Positions 1-9,253 of a stretch of DNA of 35,325 nucleotides are shown here, piece after piece. The DNA comes from Bacteroidetes bacterium OLB12. GTDB lineage: Bacteria > Bacteroidota > Bacteroidia > Cytophagales > Cyclobacteriaceae. Every line of letters starts with the position of its first letter. Positions within the stretch are counted from its first letter, which is position 1. The translations under genes and the position numbers were made by a program. Below the pieces are notes generated by a model. It was not told the origin of the DNA. It ran no database searches and saw only the letters and a list, made by a program, of their open reading frames with translations. The stretch covers positions 1 through 35,325 of the forward strand of contig LNFR01000071.1 of assembly GCA_001567185.1 (NCBI GenBank), in the 5' to 3' direction.

Positions 1-2
1 CC

Positions 3-77
3 GGAACCTATTTTTATAAAATAGATTTCAACGGTAAGCATAAGACTGAAACAGGTTATCTGGTGTTGAAACGGTGA
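3..77 (+). CDS. C-terminal tip of a type B T9SS substrate (gliding motility-associated C-terminal domain), partial
   Basis: Only the last 24 codons and the TGA stop are inside the window; the gene enters from the left edge. The peptide contains GTYFYKI and ends in GYLVLKR, the signature end of the gliding-motility-associated C-terminal domain (TIGR04131-like, type B sorting domain of the type IX secretion system). It matches the end of the large protein at 1181-5965 (GTYFYKI ... GFLVLKR). In the family this domain directs export across the outer membrane. The N-terminal part, and so the function of the passenger, cannot be seen. The PorP/SprF gene at 276 is the likely partner of both substrates. 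Confidence 0.85.
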   Translation, partial: GTYFYKIDFNGKHKTETGYLVLKR

Positions 78-78
78 A

Positions 79-203
79 GCATCACATTTGCAATTCAAAG
101 GCAAGAATAAAAATGGGAACGATCTTCCTTTGGTACCTTTTACAAAATTGAATTTTCAGGACAACGCCCAGCCATGAGCGGATTTCTTTTCTTAAAGCGA
201 TAG
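79..203 (+). pseudogene. Orphan, decayed copy of a type B T9SS sorting-domain tail
   Basis: One base after the TGA of the preceding gene, frame 79-132 reads ASHLQFKGKNKNGNDLP. One base out of register, frame 132-203 reads GTFYKI ... GFLFLKR followed by TAG. Put together this matches the last ~40 residues of the type B sorting domain; the 1594-aa neighbour has NAFRGLNQNGNELPSGTYFYKI at the same place. Two bases stand where the Ser codon before GT should be, and the Tyr codon after GT is missing, so about four bases are lost within a short stretch. That suggests genuine decay more than one sequencing slip. No start codon or passenger domain is attached. It looks like the leftover 3' end of a substrate gene whose body was replaced or deleted. 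Confidence 0.7.
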
Positions 204-223
204 GGCCTTATTGGGCACAAATC

Positions 224-241
224 ATCACATCTTTATGTGAT
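224..241. promoter_or_regulatory. Perfect 7-bp inverted repeat upstream of the PorP/SprF gene
   Basis: ATCACAT, a 4-base spacer CTTT, then ATGTGAT, ending 34 bases before the ATG at 276. It could be an operator for a dimeric regulator or a short hairpin at the end of the decayed sorting-domain remnant. No T-tract follows, so a terminator is less likely. It resembles an inside-out Crp half-site pair, but that similarity is weak. Confidence 0.3.
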
Positions 242-275
242 ACCCTGAAGTCGATCGTTTGATGAAATTTGGTTT

Positions 276-1178
276 ATGAAAACCATAACCACCCTCGCCT
301 GCTTGCTACTTGCCACCCTTTCGTTTGCACAACAAGACCCCATTTACTCGCAGTACCTGTTTAATCCCTTGTTGGTTAACCCTGCCTATGCCGGGCTTAG
401 CAATCGTTTCAATGGCTCGGTTGGGTATCGTACCCAGTGGATGGGCCTGGAAGGGCAACCACAAACAATAAACGCCAGCTTGCACACATCCCTGGTTCAG
501 AATAAAGTTGGATTAGGCTTGTTGGTGGTCAACGATCGTATCGGGAGTATGAACACAACCGAAATTAATACCGCATTTGCTTATAAACTTCAGCTGGAAA
601 ACAAAACCGTTAGTTTTGGCATGCAGGCCGGAGTTCAGAATTTTAACAGTTCATTAAATGGAGTTAATCCATTTGACAAAACAGATAATTTGTTTTTGAA
701 TGGAGAGCGGGGTACACGGGTAAACGTGGGTACCGGTATTGCCCTGGCAAGCGAAAAATATTTCGTAAGTTTTTCCGTTCCGCGCTTGCTCCCCACTACA
801 TTCAAAAGCGGAGGACAGAAAGTTGAGCTGTATAACCAGCACCTGTACCTGATGGGAGCGTACATCCATTACCTGAATGAACATATTCGGTTAAAACCTG
901 CTGTTCTACTAAGAGCAGTAAAAGGAGCACCTGCATCAATAGATGTTGCATTCAATGTTAACTTCAATGCTATTCATACGGCCGGAATTTTCACCCGTAA
1001 TTTTAATACATACGGATTGCTGCTTCAAACTTTATTAAAAGAGCAATACCGTTTCGGGTATGTGTTTGAAGTGCCTACCGGCAAATCGGTAGGAACCAAT
1101 TTTACCACGCATGAAATCGTGCTCGGTATCCAGTTATCTTCTTTCAGCTTTCACGATCGATCCTTAAGTAATTTTTAA
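276..1178 (+). CDS. PorP/SprF family type IX secretion system outer-membrane protein
   Basis: 300 aa. It starts with a signal peptide (MKTITTLACLLLATLSFAQ), followed at once by the family signature DPIYSQYLFNPLLVNPAYAG. The rest alternates short hydrophobic and polar strands, as expected for an outer-membrane beta barrel, and the length is typical for the family. PorP/SprF proteins sit in the outer membrane. In Flavobacterium, SprF is needed to export the adhesin SprB, and family members often lie next to substrates with type B sorting domains. That is the arrangement here: one substrate tail ends upstream and a 1594-aa substrate starts 2 bases after this stop codon, so the two are very likely co-transcribed. 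This copy is probably a dedicated partner of the neighbouring substrates rather than the core PorP; that is inferred from position. Confidence 0.92.
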   Translation: MKTITTLACLLLATLSFAQQDPIYSQYLFNPLLVNPAYAGLSNRFNGSVGYRTQWMGLEGQPQTINASLHTSLVQNKVGLGLLVVNDRIGSMNTTEINTAFAYKLQLENKTVSFGMQAGVQNFNSSLNGVNPFDKTDNLFLNGERGTRVNVGTGIALASEKYFVSFSVPRLLPTTFKSGGQKVELYNQHLYLMGAYIHYLNEHIRLKPAVLLRAVKGAPASIDVAFNVNFNAIHTAGIFTRNFNTYGLLLQTLLKEQYRFGYVFEVPTGKSVGTNFTTHEIVLGIQLSSFSFHDRSLSNF

Positions 1179-1180
1179 CT

Positions 1181-4100
1181 ATGAAACACTTTCTGATCTT
1201 ATTGTTTCTTTCACCCTTTACTGCCCTGGCACAAATCACCAGCACGTTTGATAGCGATGCGGAGGGGTGGACGGCTGCACACATTGGTGGCACTGTTGCT
1301 ACCTTTAATCATCAAAGTACAGGCGGCAACCCAACTGGTTTTATTTCAGTTGTGCCCCCCACGGCCGGAGGAAGTATAAATACCGGTTTTAATTGGTATT
1401 GGCATGCACCTAGTACCTTTTTTGGTAACTATGATTTTTCCTATGGCTCAAATCTAAAACTTGATTTACAACAGTCCGTTGCCGGAACGGATAATACAGT
1501 TAGTGATATTATTATTTATAGTGGAAGTAATACCCTTCATTTCAATTTTGCTAATAAGCCTGCCGTGAGTCCTTCGTGGTCAAACTATTCAATTACCTTA
1601 GATGAAACAGCGGGCTGGCGTTGGGGAAGCACTGCCGGTGCGTTGGCTTTAAAAGCTCAGATTAAAATTGTACTGGCAAACATTACCGCTATTCTCATCC
1701 GGTGTAAATACAGCAACACCACGGGCTATACCAGTGGCCTGGATAATGTAACGCTTGAAAAAAGAACACTGGAGACAAGCCCTGTTATTACATCCTTTTC
1801 ACCAGCATCAACTCTTCCTGGCGAAACCGTTACTATAACCGGAAGCAACTTCGGCCTAACAAAAGATGACAACCTCGTGTATTTTGGTTTGGTAAGGGCT
1901 ACCGTTATTTCGGGCAACTCCACGCAACTTACTGTTACAGTTCCGCCAAGTGCTACGCTTGCACCCATTTCGGTTATCAATACTACCAATAGCCTTGTTT
2001 CAGTTTCAACATCCGACTTTCAGCCATTAACCGTCCTTGATCCGGATTTCATCGGTCATTTGCTTCCCGGTTCTTTCAGCGACAATGTAATTATTCCATA
2101 TGACGACTTTAACGATAACGGTTTAGAAGGAGGCGCCATGGGCGACATTGATGGTGACGGCTGGTTGGATATTGTGGCTTTCGAAGATCCCGGCCAGTTT
2201 GCGATTTTCCTAAATCAAGGTCAATCTGGAAATTTATCTGCTTCATCGTTCGCTCCCAAGGTAGAAATTCCTTCAGGCGAACTCGGTCAAGGCAATTCGA
2301 ACGGCACTATTCTTCATGACTTCGATAATGATGGCAAGATTGATATTGCCACCTATTTCAGAGGAGCAAGTCCATCACTTACCGGTGGCTTTGCAGTAAG
2401 CAGAAACACCAGCACCCCTGGTACAATCTCATTTGAACCGGCTGAACAATTTTATAACGTAGGTATATTTTGTTATGGCATGAATGCCGCTGATTTGGAC
2501 GGTGACGGTCGGCTGGATTTTTTATTGAACTCAAGCAGCTTATACTATGCCCAAAACATCAGCACACCGGGTAACATAGAATTTGCCACACTTCGTTTTT
2601 TAAATTCATCGCAGGGCGCAGTTTCTACAAAAGATTTAAACGGTGATGGCAAACCTGAAATAATGGTGGTAGCGGGAACAGGATTTAACTTACTCGAAAA
2701 CATTTCTACACCTGGTAATATACAGTTTGCAACACCTGTTAATTTTCCGGGTAGGGCCGTTAGTGGCATCACCCTCGCTGATTTGGATAGTGATAATAAG
2801 CCCGACATTTTATATTATAGAATCAATGGGTTTAATGATTACGATCTGGTTGTGAAAAAAAATATTCATACTACAGGCATGCTGTCGGCTACATCATTTG
2901 ATACTGATATTATCCTATCGAAAGTTAACAGAGCTTACTCGCAACGCGTAGCCGACCTGAATGGAGATGGAAAACCGGATATTTTAATCGCACTAAATAG
3001 CGGAAGTACCGGCTATGGCTTTGGAGTTTTTGAAAGTAAAGTTGAGCCCGGCATACTTAACGCTACATCTTTTTTCCCATTGATTGAATATGAAGAAACT
3101 TCAAACGGGATTTTGGCCATTCCTTTAATTGGTGACTTGAATGGAGATTTACTGCCTGATGTAGCTGCCTTTGCCAGTAGCGATGGTGGTGAACATGGAT
3201 TGATACTCTATACCAATCAAACCATTGCCGCACCTACTATTTCTGTCAATACGGTTTCGCCACTGGCAGCGCCCGTTGGTAGTACTGTTACCATTACCGG
3301 AAACAAATTCTCATCCGATATCACAAAAAACACAGTTTGGTTTGGTGCAGTAAAAGCACAGGTACTTACGGCCAGTAAAAATGAAATTACGGTTACTGTT
3401 CCTCCCGGTGCAAGTTATGAGCGTGTAAGTGTTACGCGCGACAACCGGACTTCACGCTATCACTTACCCTTCTCCACTACCTTTTCTTCGGGTACAACTT
3501 TTGATGGCACTTCATTCGCGGCACCTGTGGAATTCCCTGTAACAGGAGCGGATTATGATGTAGAAGCAGCAGACCTTAACGGAGATGGAAAACCTGAACT
3601 TGTTGCTGAGTCAAGAGTGGTTACTGCAATAATCCGAAACTATGCCTGGTCGTTTGAAAATGTGCATACCACAGGGGCCATTTCCAACGCCTCATTTGTT
3701 ATAAGCGATACTACGAATGAGTCAGCCATCAACCTGCGCTTGGTAGATTTGGATGAAGACGGTCGACACGATATTATTTCTCAAACTTCGATATTTCGAA
3801 ATACAACGGTTACAAACGAAATAGAATTTGACAACAATATACTTGGTATTAACGGCCAAAATCAAAATTGGGCCGACTTTGACCTGGACGGTAAAACAGA
3901 TGTTATAACAACACATGGCGGAACCAGTTTATCAATCTTTCGAAACAGAAGCAAACCCGGGCCTTTCCGTACAGGCGCGTTCTCCACACTTAGTGCAGCA
4001 ATTGGATTAAGTAAACCATCCGCAAATGGAGGAACTGCGGTGGGCGATTTTGATAATGACGGCCAAGTTGATATAGCAAGCGCAAATCCAAATACTGATA

Positions 4101-5965
4101 ACATGCGTGTGTGGCGAAATACGGGTGGGTTTCCGCTTAGCGCTTCGCAATTTGTCGTAGTTGGTGATTTAGCTACTGGTGATAATCCTGGGCGCATGTA
4201 CACGGGCGATTTTGACCGGGACGGCAAACTGGATATCCTGCTTTATCATTCCGCAGGCGCCAACACAACGTTGTTAACAATTTTTCATAATACCAGCACA
4301 AGTGGTAGCATTAGTTTTAATCGTACTGATATAACCAACCCAAGTGCAACCACAGTGGCCACTGTTGCCGATTTAGATGGCGATGGCAAGCCTGAAATAA
4401 TTACCACCAGCGAAAGTGGTAACCGGTTCTCCATTTTTAAAAACATTCACACAGGCGGCCCTATAACGGCCGCATCGTTTGCTGCGCCTTTTAATACAAC
4501 TGTAACTGCACCCCGCGGCATTACAACAGCCGATTTGAATTTAGATGGTAAGCCTGAAATTATTCTTACCCGTGCCGCAGGGTTTTTACTGGTATATGAA
4601 AACCTGGTGCCTACTGTGGCCATCACCATCACGCAACAACCTGCTTCAATTAACTACGCTTGTGAGGGTGCATCTGCTTCGTTTACCACAGCCGCATCCG
4701 GTACCACCAACATTACCCATCAATGGCAAAAATATAACGGTAGTGTGTTTGTTGATTTGGTAAACAACTCAACTTTTAGTGGTGTTACCTCCCCTACCCT
4801 TACCATCAGCAATGTCTCCTCTGCCGAAGCAGGGCAATACCAATGCGTGATCTCCGGTGACAATGCGCCTGTGGTTACAACTTCTCCCGGTGATTTGGTT
4901 TTCAACAGCCTGCCCTCTCCGCCCGATGTATCGGATATGACTTTGTGCGGGCCCGGCAGCGCAACCATTGTAGCGTCCGGTGGAAGCCCCGGTGATTACA
5001 CCTGGTACACCAGCGCCCTTGCGGTTATTCCAGGCGAAGTAAATGATACCTATACAACTCCTTCACTATCTTCCAATACCACATACTTCGTATCGGTATC
5101 TGATACTTTCTGTGAGAGTCCACTCGCTTCCGTAGATATAACGATCGGCACACCTCCTGCCAAGCCTCTTATTTCTTCCAACATTACTCCGGTAGGCAAC
5201 GCCATTACCGTGTGCAGTTCGAATACACTAACACTTTCAGCTCCTAACGGATTTGCTTCTTATGCCTGGTCCAACGGAGAAACAACCCCTACGATTACAG
5301 TTACCGTTGATGGAAGTTATTCGGTGATAGTTGGCGATGGAGCGGGTTGCATCAGTGTGGCTTCCGATGCCATCGCTGTTACCATCGTGCCGGCTCCGTG
5401 CAACAACGTAGCTCCGGTAATTACTTCCTCTTCCCTCACCACCACCATTGGCTCGTCTGTTACACTCAATCTGCTCTCGCTCATTTCCGATCCCGACAAT
5501 AACCTGGTGGTTTCTTCGCTTGCCATTGTGCAAGGCCCCTCCAGCGGTGCGGCTGCCTCCATCAACAGCGGGGTGCTTTCCATCGATTACTCGGGCTTAA
5601 ACTTTGCAGGAACCGATTTGATCACGATTGAGGTGTGCGATGTGTTTGGTGAATGTACCCAACAGCAATTTGCAATTCAGGTAATTGGTGAAATGAAAAT
5701 CTACAATGCCGTATCGCCCAACAACGATGGTAAGAACGATTTCTTTAAAATAGAATACATTGAAATTCTGGAACCCGAAAATACAGTTACTATTTACAAC
5801 CGCTGGGGCAGCAAAGTGTTTGAAGTTAAAAATTATTCCGAAGCCAATGCATTCCGCGGACTGAATCAAAATGGAAATGAATTGCCTTCGGGTACGTACT
5901 TCTACAAAATCTTCTTTACATCGTCCGGAAAAACCCTGAATGGGTTCCTGGTATTGAAACGCTAA
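1181..5965 (+). CDS. Giant T9SS-exported FG-GAP/IPT adhesin-like protein with type B sorting domain
   Basis: 1594 aa, intact. Signal peptide (cleavage after LAQ, residue ~18). Residues ~20-190 resemble a laminin IV type A (laminin B) domain: FDSDAEGW, WYWHAP, YGSNLKLDL. An IPT/TIG domain at ~198-282 is followed by seven FG-GAP/VCBS-type repeats with Ca-binding-like DxDxDG motifs (for example DIDGDGWLD, DLDGDGRLD). A second IPT/TIG at ~695-780 is followed by seven more repeats. An Ig-like domain lies at ~1150-1235 (paired Cys, QWQKYNG, AGQYQC), then two more Ig/PKD-like modules and a cadherin-like segment. The C-terminal ~90 residues are the gliding-motility-associated sorting domain (SPNNDGKNDFFKI, YNRWG, GTYFYKI, ending LKR). 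It is predicted to be secreted by T9SS and held at the surface. The ligand is unknown. The start lies 2 bases after the PorP/SprF stop. Confidence 0.93.
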   Translation: MKHFLILLFLSPFTALAQITSTFDSDAEGWTAAHIGGTVATFNHQSTGGNPTGFISVVPPTAGGSINTGFNWYWHAPSTFFGNYDFSYGSNLKLDLQQSVAGTDNTVSDIIIYSGSNTLHFNFANKPAVSPSWSNYSITLDETAGWRWGSTAGALALKAQIKIVLANITAILIRCKYSNTTGYTSGLDNVTLEKRTLETSPVITSFSPASTLPGETVTITGSNFGLTKDDNLVYFGLVRATVISGNSTQLTVTVPPSATLAPISVINTTNSLVSVSTSDFQPLTVLDPDFIGHLLPGSFSDNVIIPYDDFNDNGLEGGAMGDIDGDGWLDIVAFEDPGQFAIFLNQGQSGNLSASSFAPKVEIPSGELGQGNSNGTILHDFDNDGKIDIATYFRGASPSLTGGFAVSRNTSTPGTISFEPAEQFYNVGIFCYGMNAADLDGDGRLDFLLNSSSLYYAQNISTPGNIEFATLRFLNSSQGAVSTKDLNGDGKPEIMVVAGTGFNLLENISTPGNIQFATPVNFPGRAVSGITLADLDSDNKPDILYYRINGFNDYDLVVKKNIHTTGMLSATSFDTDIILSKVNRAYSQRVADLNGDGKPDILIALNSGSTGYGFGVFESKVEPGILNATSFFPLIEYEETSNGILAIPLIGDLNGDLLPDVAAFASSDGGEHGLILYTNQTIAAPTISVNTVSPLAAPVGSTVTITGNKFSSDITKNTVWFGAVKAQVLTASKNEITVTVPPGASYERVSVTRDNRTSRYHLPFSTTFSSGTTFDGTSFAAPVEFPVTGADYDVEAADLNGDGKPELVAESRVVTAIIRNYAWSFENVHTTGAISNASFVISDTTNESAINLRLVDLDEDGRHDIISQTSIFRNTTVTNEIEFDNNILGINGQNQNWADFDLDGKTDVITTHGGTSLSIFRNRSKPGPFRTGAFSTLSAAIGLSKPSANGGTAVGDFDNDGQVDIASANPNTDNMRVWRNTGGFPLSASQFVVVGDLATGDNPGRMYTGDFDRDGKLDILLYHSAGANTTLLTIFHNTSTSGSISFNRTDITNPSATTVATVADLDGDGKPEIITTSESGNRFSIFKNIHTGGPITAASFAAPFNTTVTAPRGITTADLNLDGKPEIILTRAAGFLLVYENLVPTVAITITQQPASINYACEGASASFTTAASGTTNITHQWQKYNGSVFVDLVNNSTFSGVTSPTLTISNVSSAEAGQYQCVISGDNAPVVTTSPGDLVFNSLPSPPDVSDMTLCGPGSATIVASGGSPGDYTWYTSALAVIPGEVNDTYTTPSLSSNTTYFVSVSDTFCESPLASVDITIGTPPAKPLISSNITPVGNAITVCSSNTLTLSAPNGFASYAWSNGETTPTITVTVDGSYSVIVGDGAGCISVASDAIAVTIVPAPCNNVAPVITSSSLTTTIGSSVTLNLLSLISDPDNNLVVSSLAIVQGPSSGAAASINSGVLSIDYSGLNFAGTDLITIEVCDVFGECTQQQFAIQVIGEMKIYNAVSPNNDGKNDFFKIEYIEILEPENTVTIYNRWGSKVFEVKNYSEANAFRGLNQNGNELPSGTYFYKIFFTSSGKTLNGFLVLKR

Positions 5966-6146
5966 TCCCCAAGGGAAAGAATTCTTGCCCTACTTTATCG
6001 AATAAAACCGGTAGCAAAGGTTGAACTAAAGTAAAGCATCGGCAAGTACCACCTATTCCATAGCAAGTCTCGGCTCCGGTTGCGCCTCATTTCCAAGGTG
6101 GAAAACAGTGCGCAAGGAAAATAAACTCTATCAAGCCATACCGGGT

Positions 6147-6176
6147 TTGCCTAAACCCTAATTGTAAGTAAATTGG
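6147..6176 (+). promoter_or_regulatory. Candidate Bacteroidetes-type promoter of the hybrid regulator
   Basis: TTG at 6147-6149, a 19-base spacer, then TAAATTGG at 6169-6176. This is one base off the Bacteroidetes primary-sigma consensus TTG-N19-TAnnTTTG. Transcription would start near 6183, giving a leader of ~20 bases to the ATG at 6205. The TTG overlaps a 6-bp perfect hairpin (GGGTTT/AAACCC, 6143-6158) that could be an operator. The rest of the 5966-6204 gap holds no gene that I can see. Confidence 0.35.
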
Positions 6177-6204
6177 GCCTCATGCCTGTACACGTTTCTT
6201 GCTT

Positions 6205-9195
6205 ATGCGCTTTTTGATCCGCTTGGTTTGTGTAATGCTGTTGGTTTTAGCAGGGAAGTTAACAAGTGCCCGGCAACCCGACAGCCTTCTTCAGTTACTG
6301 AATAAATCTACCTCACCCGAATTATCCATTCAACTTTATTGGAAGCTGGCTGAAACGGCACCGGATGAAAATGCCGCATTGGATTATCACCAAAAAGCCC
6401 TTGCCGTGGCCCGGCAAACCAAAAACAATAACCTGATTGCAGAAGCATATACCCATCTTGGCAAGTACCATCGCCTGCGAAGTGATTACCTGGTGGCCAT
6501 ACCCATCTACAAAAATGCATTGGGCGCAAGCACCAACTCAACAAATCCCGTTTTGCTGGATACCTACCTCGAATTGGGCATTGCCTATTTACGCATGTCA
6601 AAATTTGACTCCGCAGCATATTATTTGCAAACCGGTATGGGTATTGCCACCACCCATGCTGATTTACACATGCAGGCTTCGTTCTATAATATGATGGGCA
6701 ACGTGATGCGCGAAAAGAATGACTACCCGGAAGCCATTACCTATTACCTGAAAGCAACTGAAATTTTTGAACAAACAAATGATGATGACGGCCTCACCCA
6801 AAGCCTCTCAAACATTGGCAACCTGCAAAACCTGCTACGCAATTATGACAAAGCCCTCGATTATGCCTTACAGAGTTTAGCCATTGCTGAAAAAATTAAC
6901 AAGCAGGCGTCCATCGCTTACTCGAGCCGGTTACTTGGCAGGATATACCGCGGTTTGAAAAAATATGACGAAGCCCTGCACGCCTACGAACGTGCCCAAC
7001 ACATGTATGAAACGCTGGGTGCCAGGCGCGATATTTCCGAAACACTTACCAGTATCGGGAATATCTATTTAGAAAAACAAGACCTGGCAGCAAGCAAAGT
7101 AAACTACCAGAAATCGTTACAAATCAGCAAAACAATTTTTGATTCAACCAACATGGCCTACAGCTATTCGGCCCTGGGGCTTGCCTCAACTCAGTTGAGG
7201 CAGAATAAACAGGCAACACTTTACTTCGACTCGTCCATTCGGGTAGCCGAACGGATAAAACTTCCGTTGTTGGTTATGGATGGCTATTTGGGGTTAAGTG
7301 AATTGTATGCCGATCAGAAAAATTATGAGTTGGCTTACCGGTATCATACCCGATATGCCGCATTGAGCGATAGCCTTACACAGGTTCAAAACCGGCAGGC
7401 CACAACCGACCTCGAGGCACACTATCAAAATGAAAAGAAGGAAAACGAAATACGCGCCCTAAAAGATGAATACGAGATAAGCCAGTTACGTTTGCAAAAA
7501 CAAAACACTCAGCGAAATTACTTAATTGGTGTGCTGTTGTTATCGTTGGTTGTTATCGTGTTGTTTTATCGGCTATATCGCATCAAACAAAAAACCAATC
7601 AAAAACTTAAAGCGTTAAACGAAACGCAATCGAGGTTCTTTGCCAACATTTCGCACGAGTTTCGTACACCGCTTACGCTGATTATCGGGCCGCTTCAACA
7701 AAAAATTGATCAACATCCGGCATCACCGGAGGTAAACGAATGGAAACTGATGCACCGCAATGCCGTGCGCCTTCACCGGTTGATTGACCAGATACTCGAC
7801 CTTTCTAAAATAGAGTCGGGCAATATGCGGGTACAGGCTGCCGAAGGCGATTTGAAACATTTTTTAAAACTTGCGCACGCTTCATTCTCTTCGCTGGCAA
7901 ATCAAAAACAAATTACCTATACCCTGCATCTGCCAGAAGGCGTTATTACCGGCATCTTCGACCGCGATAAGTTGGAAAAGATTGTGTACAACCTGTTATT
8001 CAACGCATTGAAGTTTACTCCGCAAGGCGGTTCGGTTGCGCTCACCGCTTTTCAACATGCAGAACACCTTACCATCCAGGTTGCCGATACGGGGCCCGGT
8101 GTGCCGGAAGATAAACTCACGCACATCTTCGACCGGTTTTATCAGGCAGGAGAAACCGAAGCAACTTATGAAGGAACCGGGCTGGGATTGGCGCTGTCGA
8201 AAGAACTTGCTCATGCGCATCACGGAACATTAACAGCGCAAAATCGCGAAACAGGCGGCAGCATCTTTACACTCACCATTCCTATCGCGAAAGCGTATTA
8301 CAAAAACGAACTGGTAAACTCAACTTCACCGGCCGACAATCTCTATAAAGAATACGCAACCGATGAGGACGCGGTTGAAACAACAACCGAAGCAAACACC
8401 CCGGTTGTGTTGATAGTCGAAGACGAAACAGATATGCGTGCGTTTATCAAACAGGTATTGGCAAATGACTACACCATTATAACTGCCAAAGATGGAAAAG
8501 ATGCCTGGGGAAAAATATTGAATCACGTACCCGACCTGGTGATAAGCGATTTGATGATGCCCGGCATGGACGGCAACACGCTATGCAAAAAATTAAAATC
8601 GCATGAAGCCGTAAGTCATATACCGGTAATTTTACTTACAGCCCGTGCCGACCAGCAAAGCAAATTAGAAGGGCTGCACACCGGGGCCGATGATTACCTT
8701 ACCAAACCCTTTGACGCACGCGAACTCTATGCGCGTGTTCAAAACTTAATAGCGCAACGCGAAAAACTGAAAGTGTTGTTTGCACATCGGGCTGCACCGT
8801 TTGCGCCCGTGCCCGAGCCCACACCCGAAGCACAATTCTTAAACAAGACAATTGCCATTCTTGAAAAAAATTACGCTAACGCGGATTTTGGTGTGGATGA
8901 ATTTACCAGCGAAATCGGCATGAGCCGTATGCAGCTACACCGAAAGCTCAAAGCGCTAACCGACAAATCGCCTGGTGATTTTTTACGGCTTTTCCGGTTA
9001 GAAAAAGCCAAAAAGTTTTTATCTGTAAAGGGCATTACCGTGAGTGAAGCCGCCTGGCAATCTGGTTTTAACAACCTTCCCAACTTTAGCCGGCTCTTTA
9101 AGGCTTGGGCAGGTGTAACACCTTCCGAATTTCAGGAAAACGCGTCAAAAAACCCTTCTGTTACAAATCAGCAAGACATTGTTACAAATCCGTAA
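6205..9195 (+). CDS. TPR-sensing hybrid histidine kinase / response regulator with AraC-type output
   Basis: About 996 aa. I chose the ATG at 6205 over the in-frame TTG six bases upstream because it leads directly into the signal sequence MRFLIRLVCVMLLVLAG. Order: about seven TPR units (residues ~30-400, periplasmic), a membrane segment (~439-459), HisKA with phospho-acceptor His484 in FFANISHEFRTPL, an HATPase domain with N box (NLLFNALKFTP), G1 (DTGPG) and G2 (GTGLGLAL), a receiver domain with VEDE, phospho-acceptor Asp782 in SDLMMPGMDG and the conserved Lys in TKPFD, and a C-terminal AraC/HTH_18 DNA-binding domain (~890-985). Such one-protein two-component systems relay an envelope signal to transcription. 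No SusC/SusD polysaccharide-utilisation genes are nearby, so its targets may be the flanking surface genes; that is inference. Confidence 0.92.
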   Translation: MRFLIRLVCVMLLVLAGKLTSARQPDSLLQLLNKSTSPELSIQLYWKLAETAPDENAALDYHQKALAVARQTKNNNLIAEAYTHLGKYHRLRSDYLVAIPIYKNALGASTNSTNPVLLDTYLELGIAYLRMSKFDSAAYYLQTGMGIATTHADLHMQASFYNMMGNVMREKNDYPEAITYYLKATEIFEQTNDDDGLTQSLSNIGNLQNLLRNYDKALDYALQSLAIAEKINKQASIAYSSRLLGRIYRGLKKYDEALHAYERAQHMYETLGARRDISETLTSIGNIYLEKQDLAASKVNYQKSLQISKTIFDSTNMAYSYSALGLASTQLRQNKQATLYFDSSIRVAERIKLPLLVMDGYLGLSELYADQKNYELAYRYHTRYAALSDSLTQVQNRQATTDLEAHYQNEKKENEIRALKDEYEISQLRLQKQNTQRNYLIGVLLLSLVVIVLFYRLYRIKQKTNQKLKALNETQSRFFANISHEFRTPLTLIIGPLQQKIDQHPASPEVNEWKLMHRNAVRLHRLIDQILDLSKIESGNMRVQAAEGDLKHFLKLAHASFSSLANQKQITYTLHLPEGVITGIFDRDKLEKIVYNLLFNALKFTPQGGSVALTAFQHAEHLTIQVADTGPGVPEDKLTHIFDRFYQAGETEATYEGTGLGLALSKELAHAHHGTLTAQNRETGGSIFTLTIPIAKAYYKNELVNSTSPADNLYKEYATDEDAVETTTEANTPVVLIVEDETDMRAFIKQVLANDYTIITAKDGKDAWGKILNHVPDLVISDLMMPGMDGNTLCKKLKSHEAVSHIPVILLTARADQQSKLEGLHTGADDYLTKPFDARELYARVQNLIAQREKLKVLFAHRAAPFAPVPEPTPEAQFLNKTIAILEKNYANADFGVDEFTSEIGMSRMQLHRKLKALTDKSPGDFLRLFRLEKAKKFLSVKGITVSEAAWQSGFNNLPNFSRLFKAWAGVTPSEFQENASKNPSVTNQQDIVTNP

Positions 9196-9253
9196 CCAGA
9201 ACGCAGGCACGCAGAGCTATTTTTGAATATCACTATTAGTAACCCTTTCATGT

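Noticed and set aside
3862-4227. Antisense open frame of 121 codons in the adhesin gene
   Set aside because: It is a by-product of the repeated DxDxDG codons on the other strand; the sequence is low in complexity and unlike a protein.
5973-5990. GGG...AAGAATTCTT...CCC dyad after the adhesin gene as a terminator
   Set aside because: Near-perfect palindrome without a loop or T-run; cannot form a stable terminator as written.
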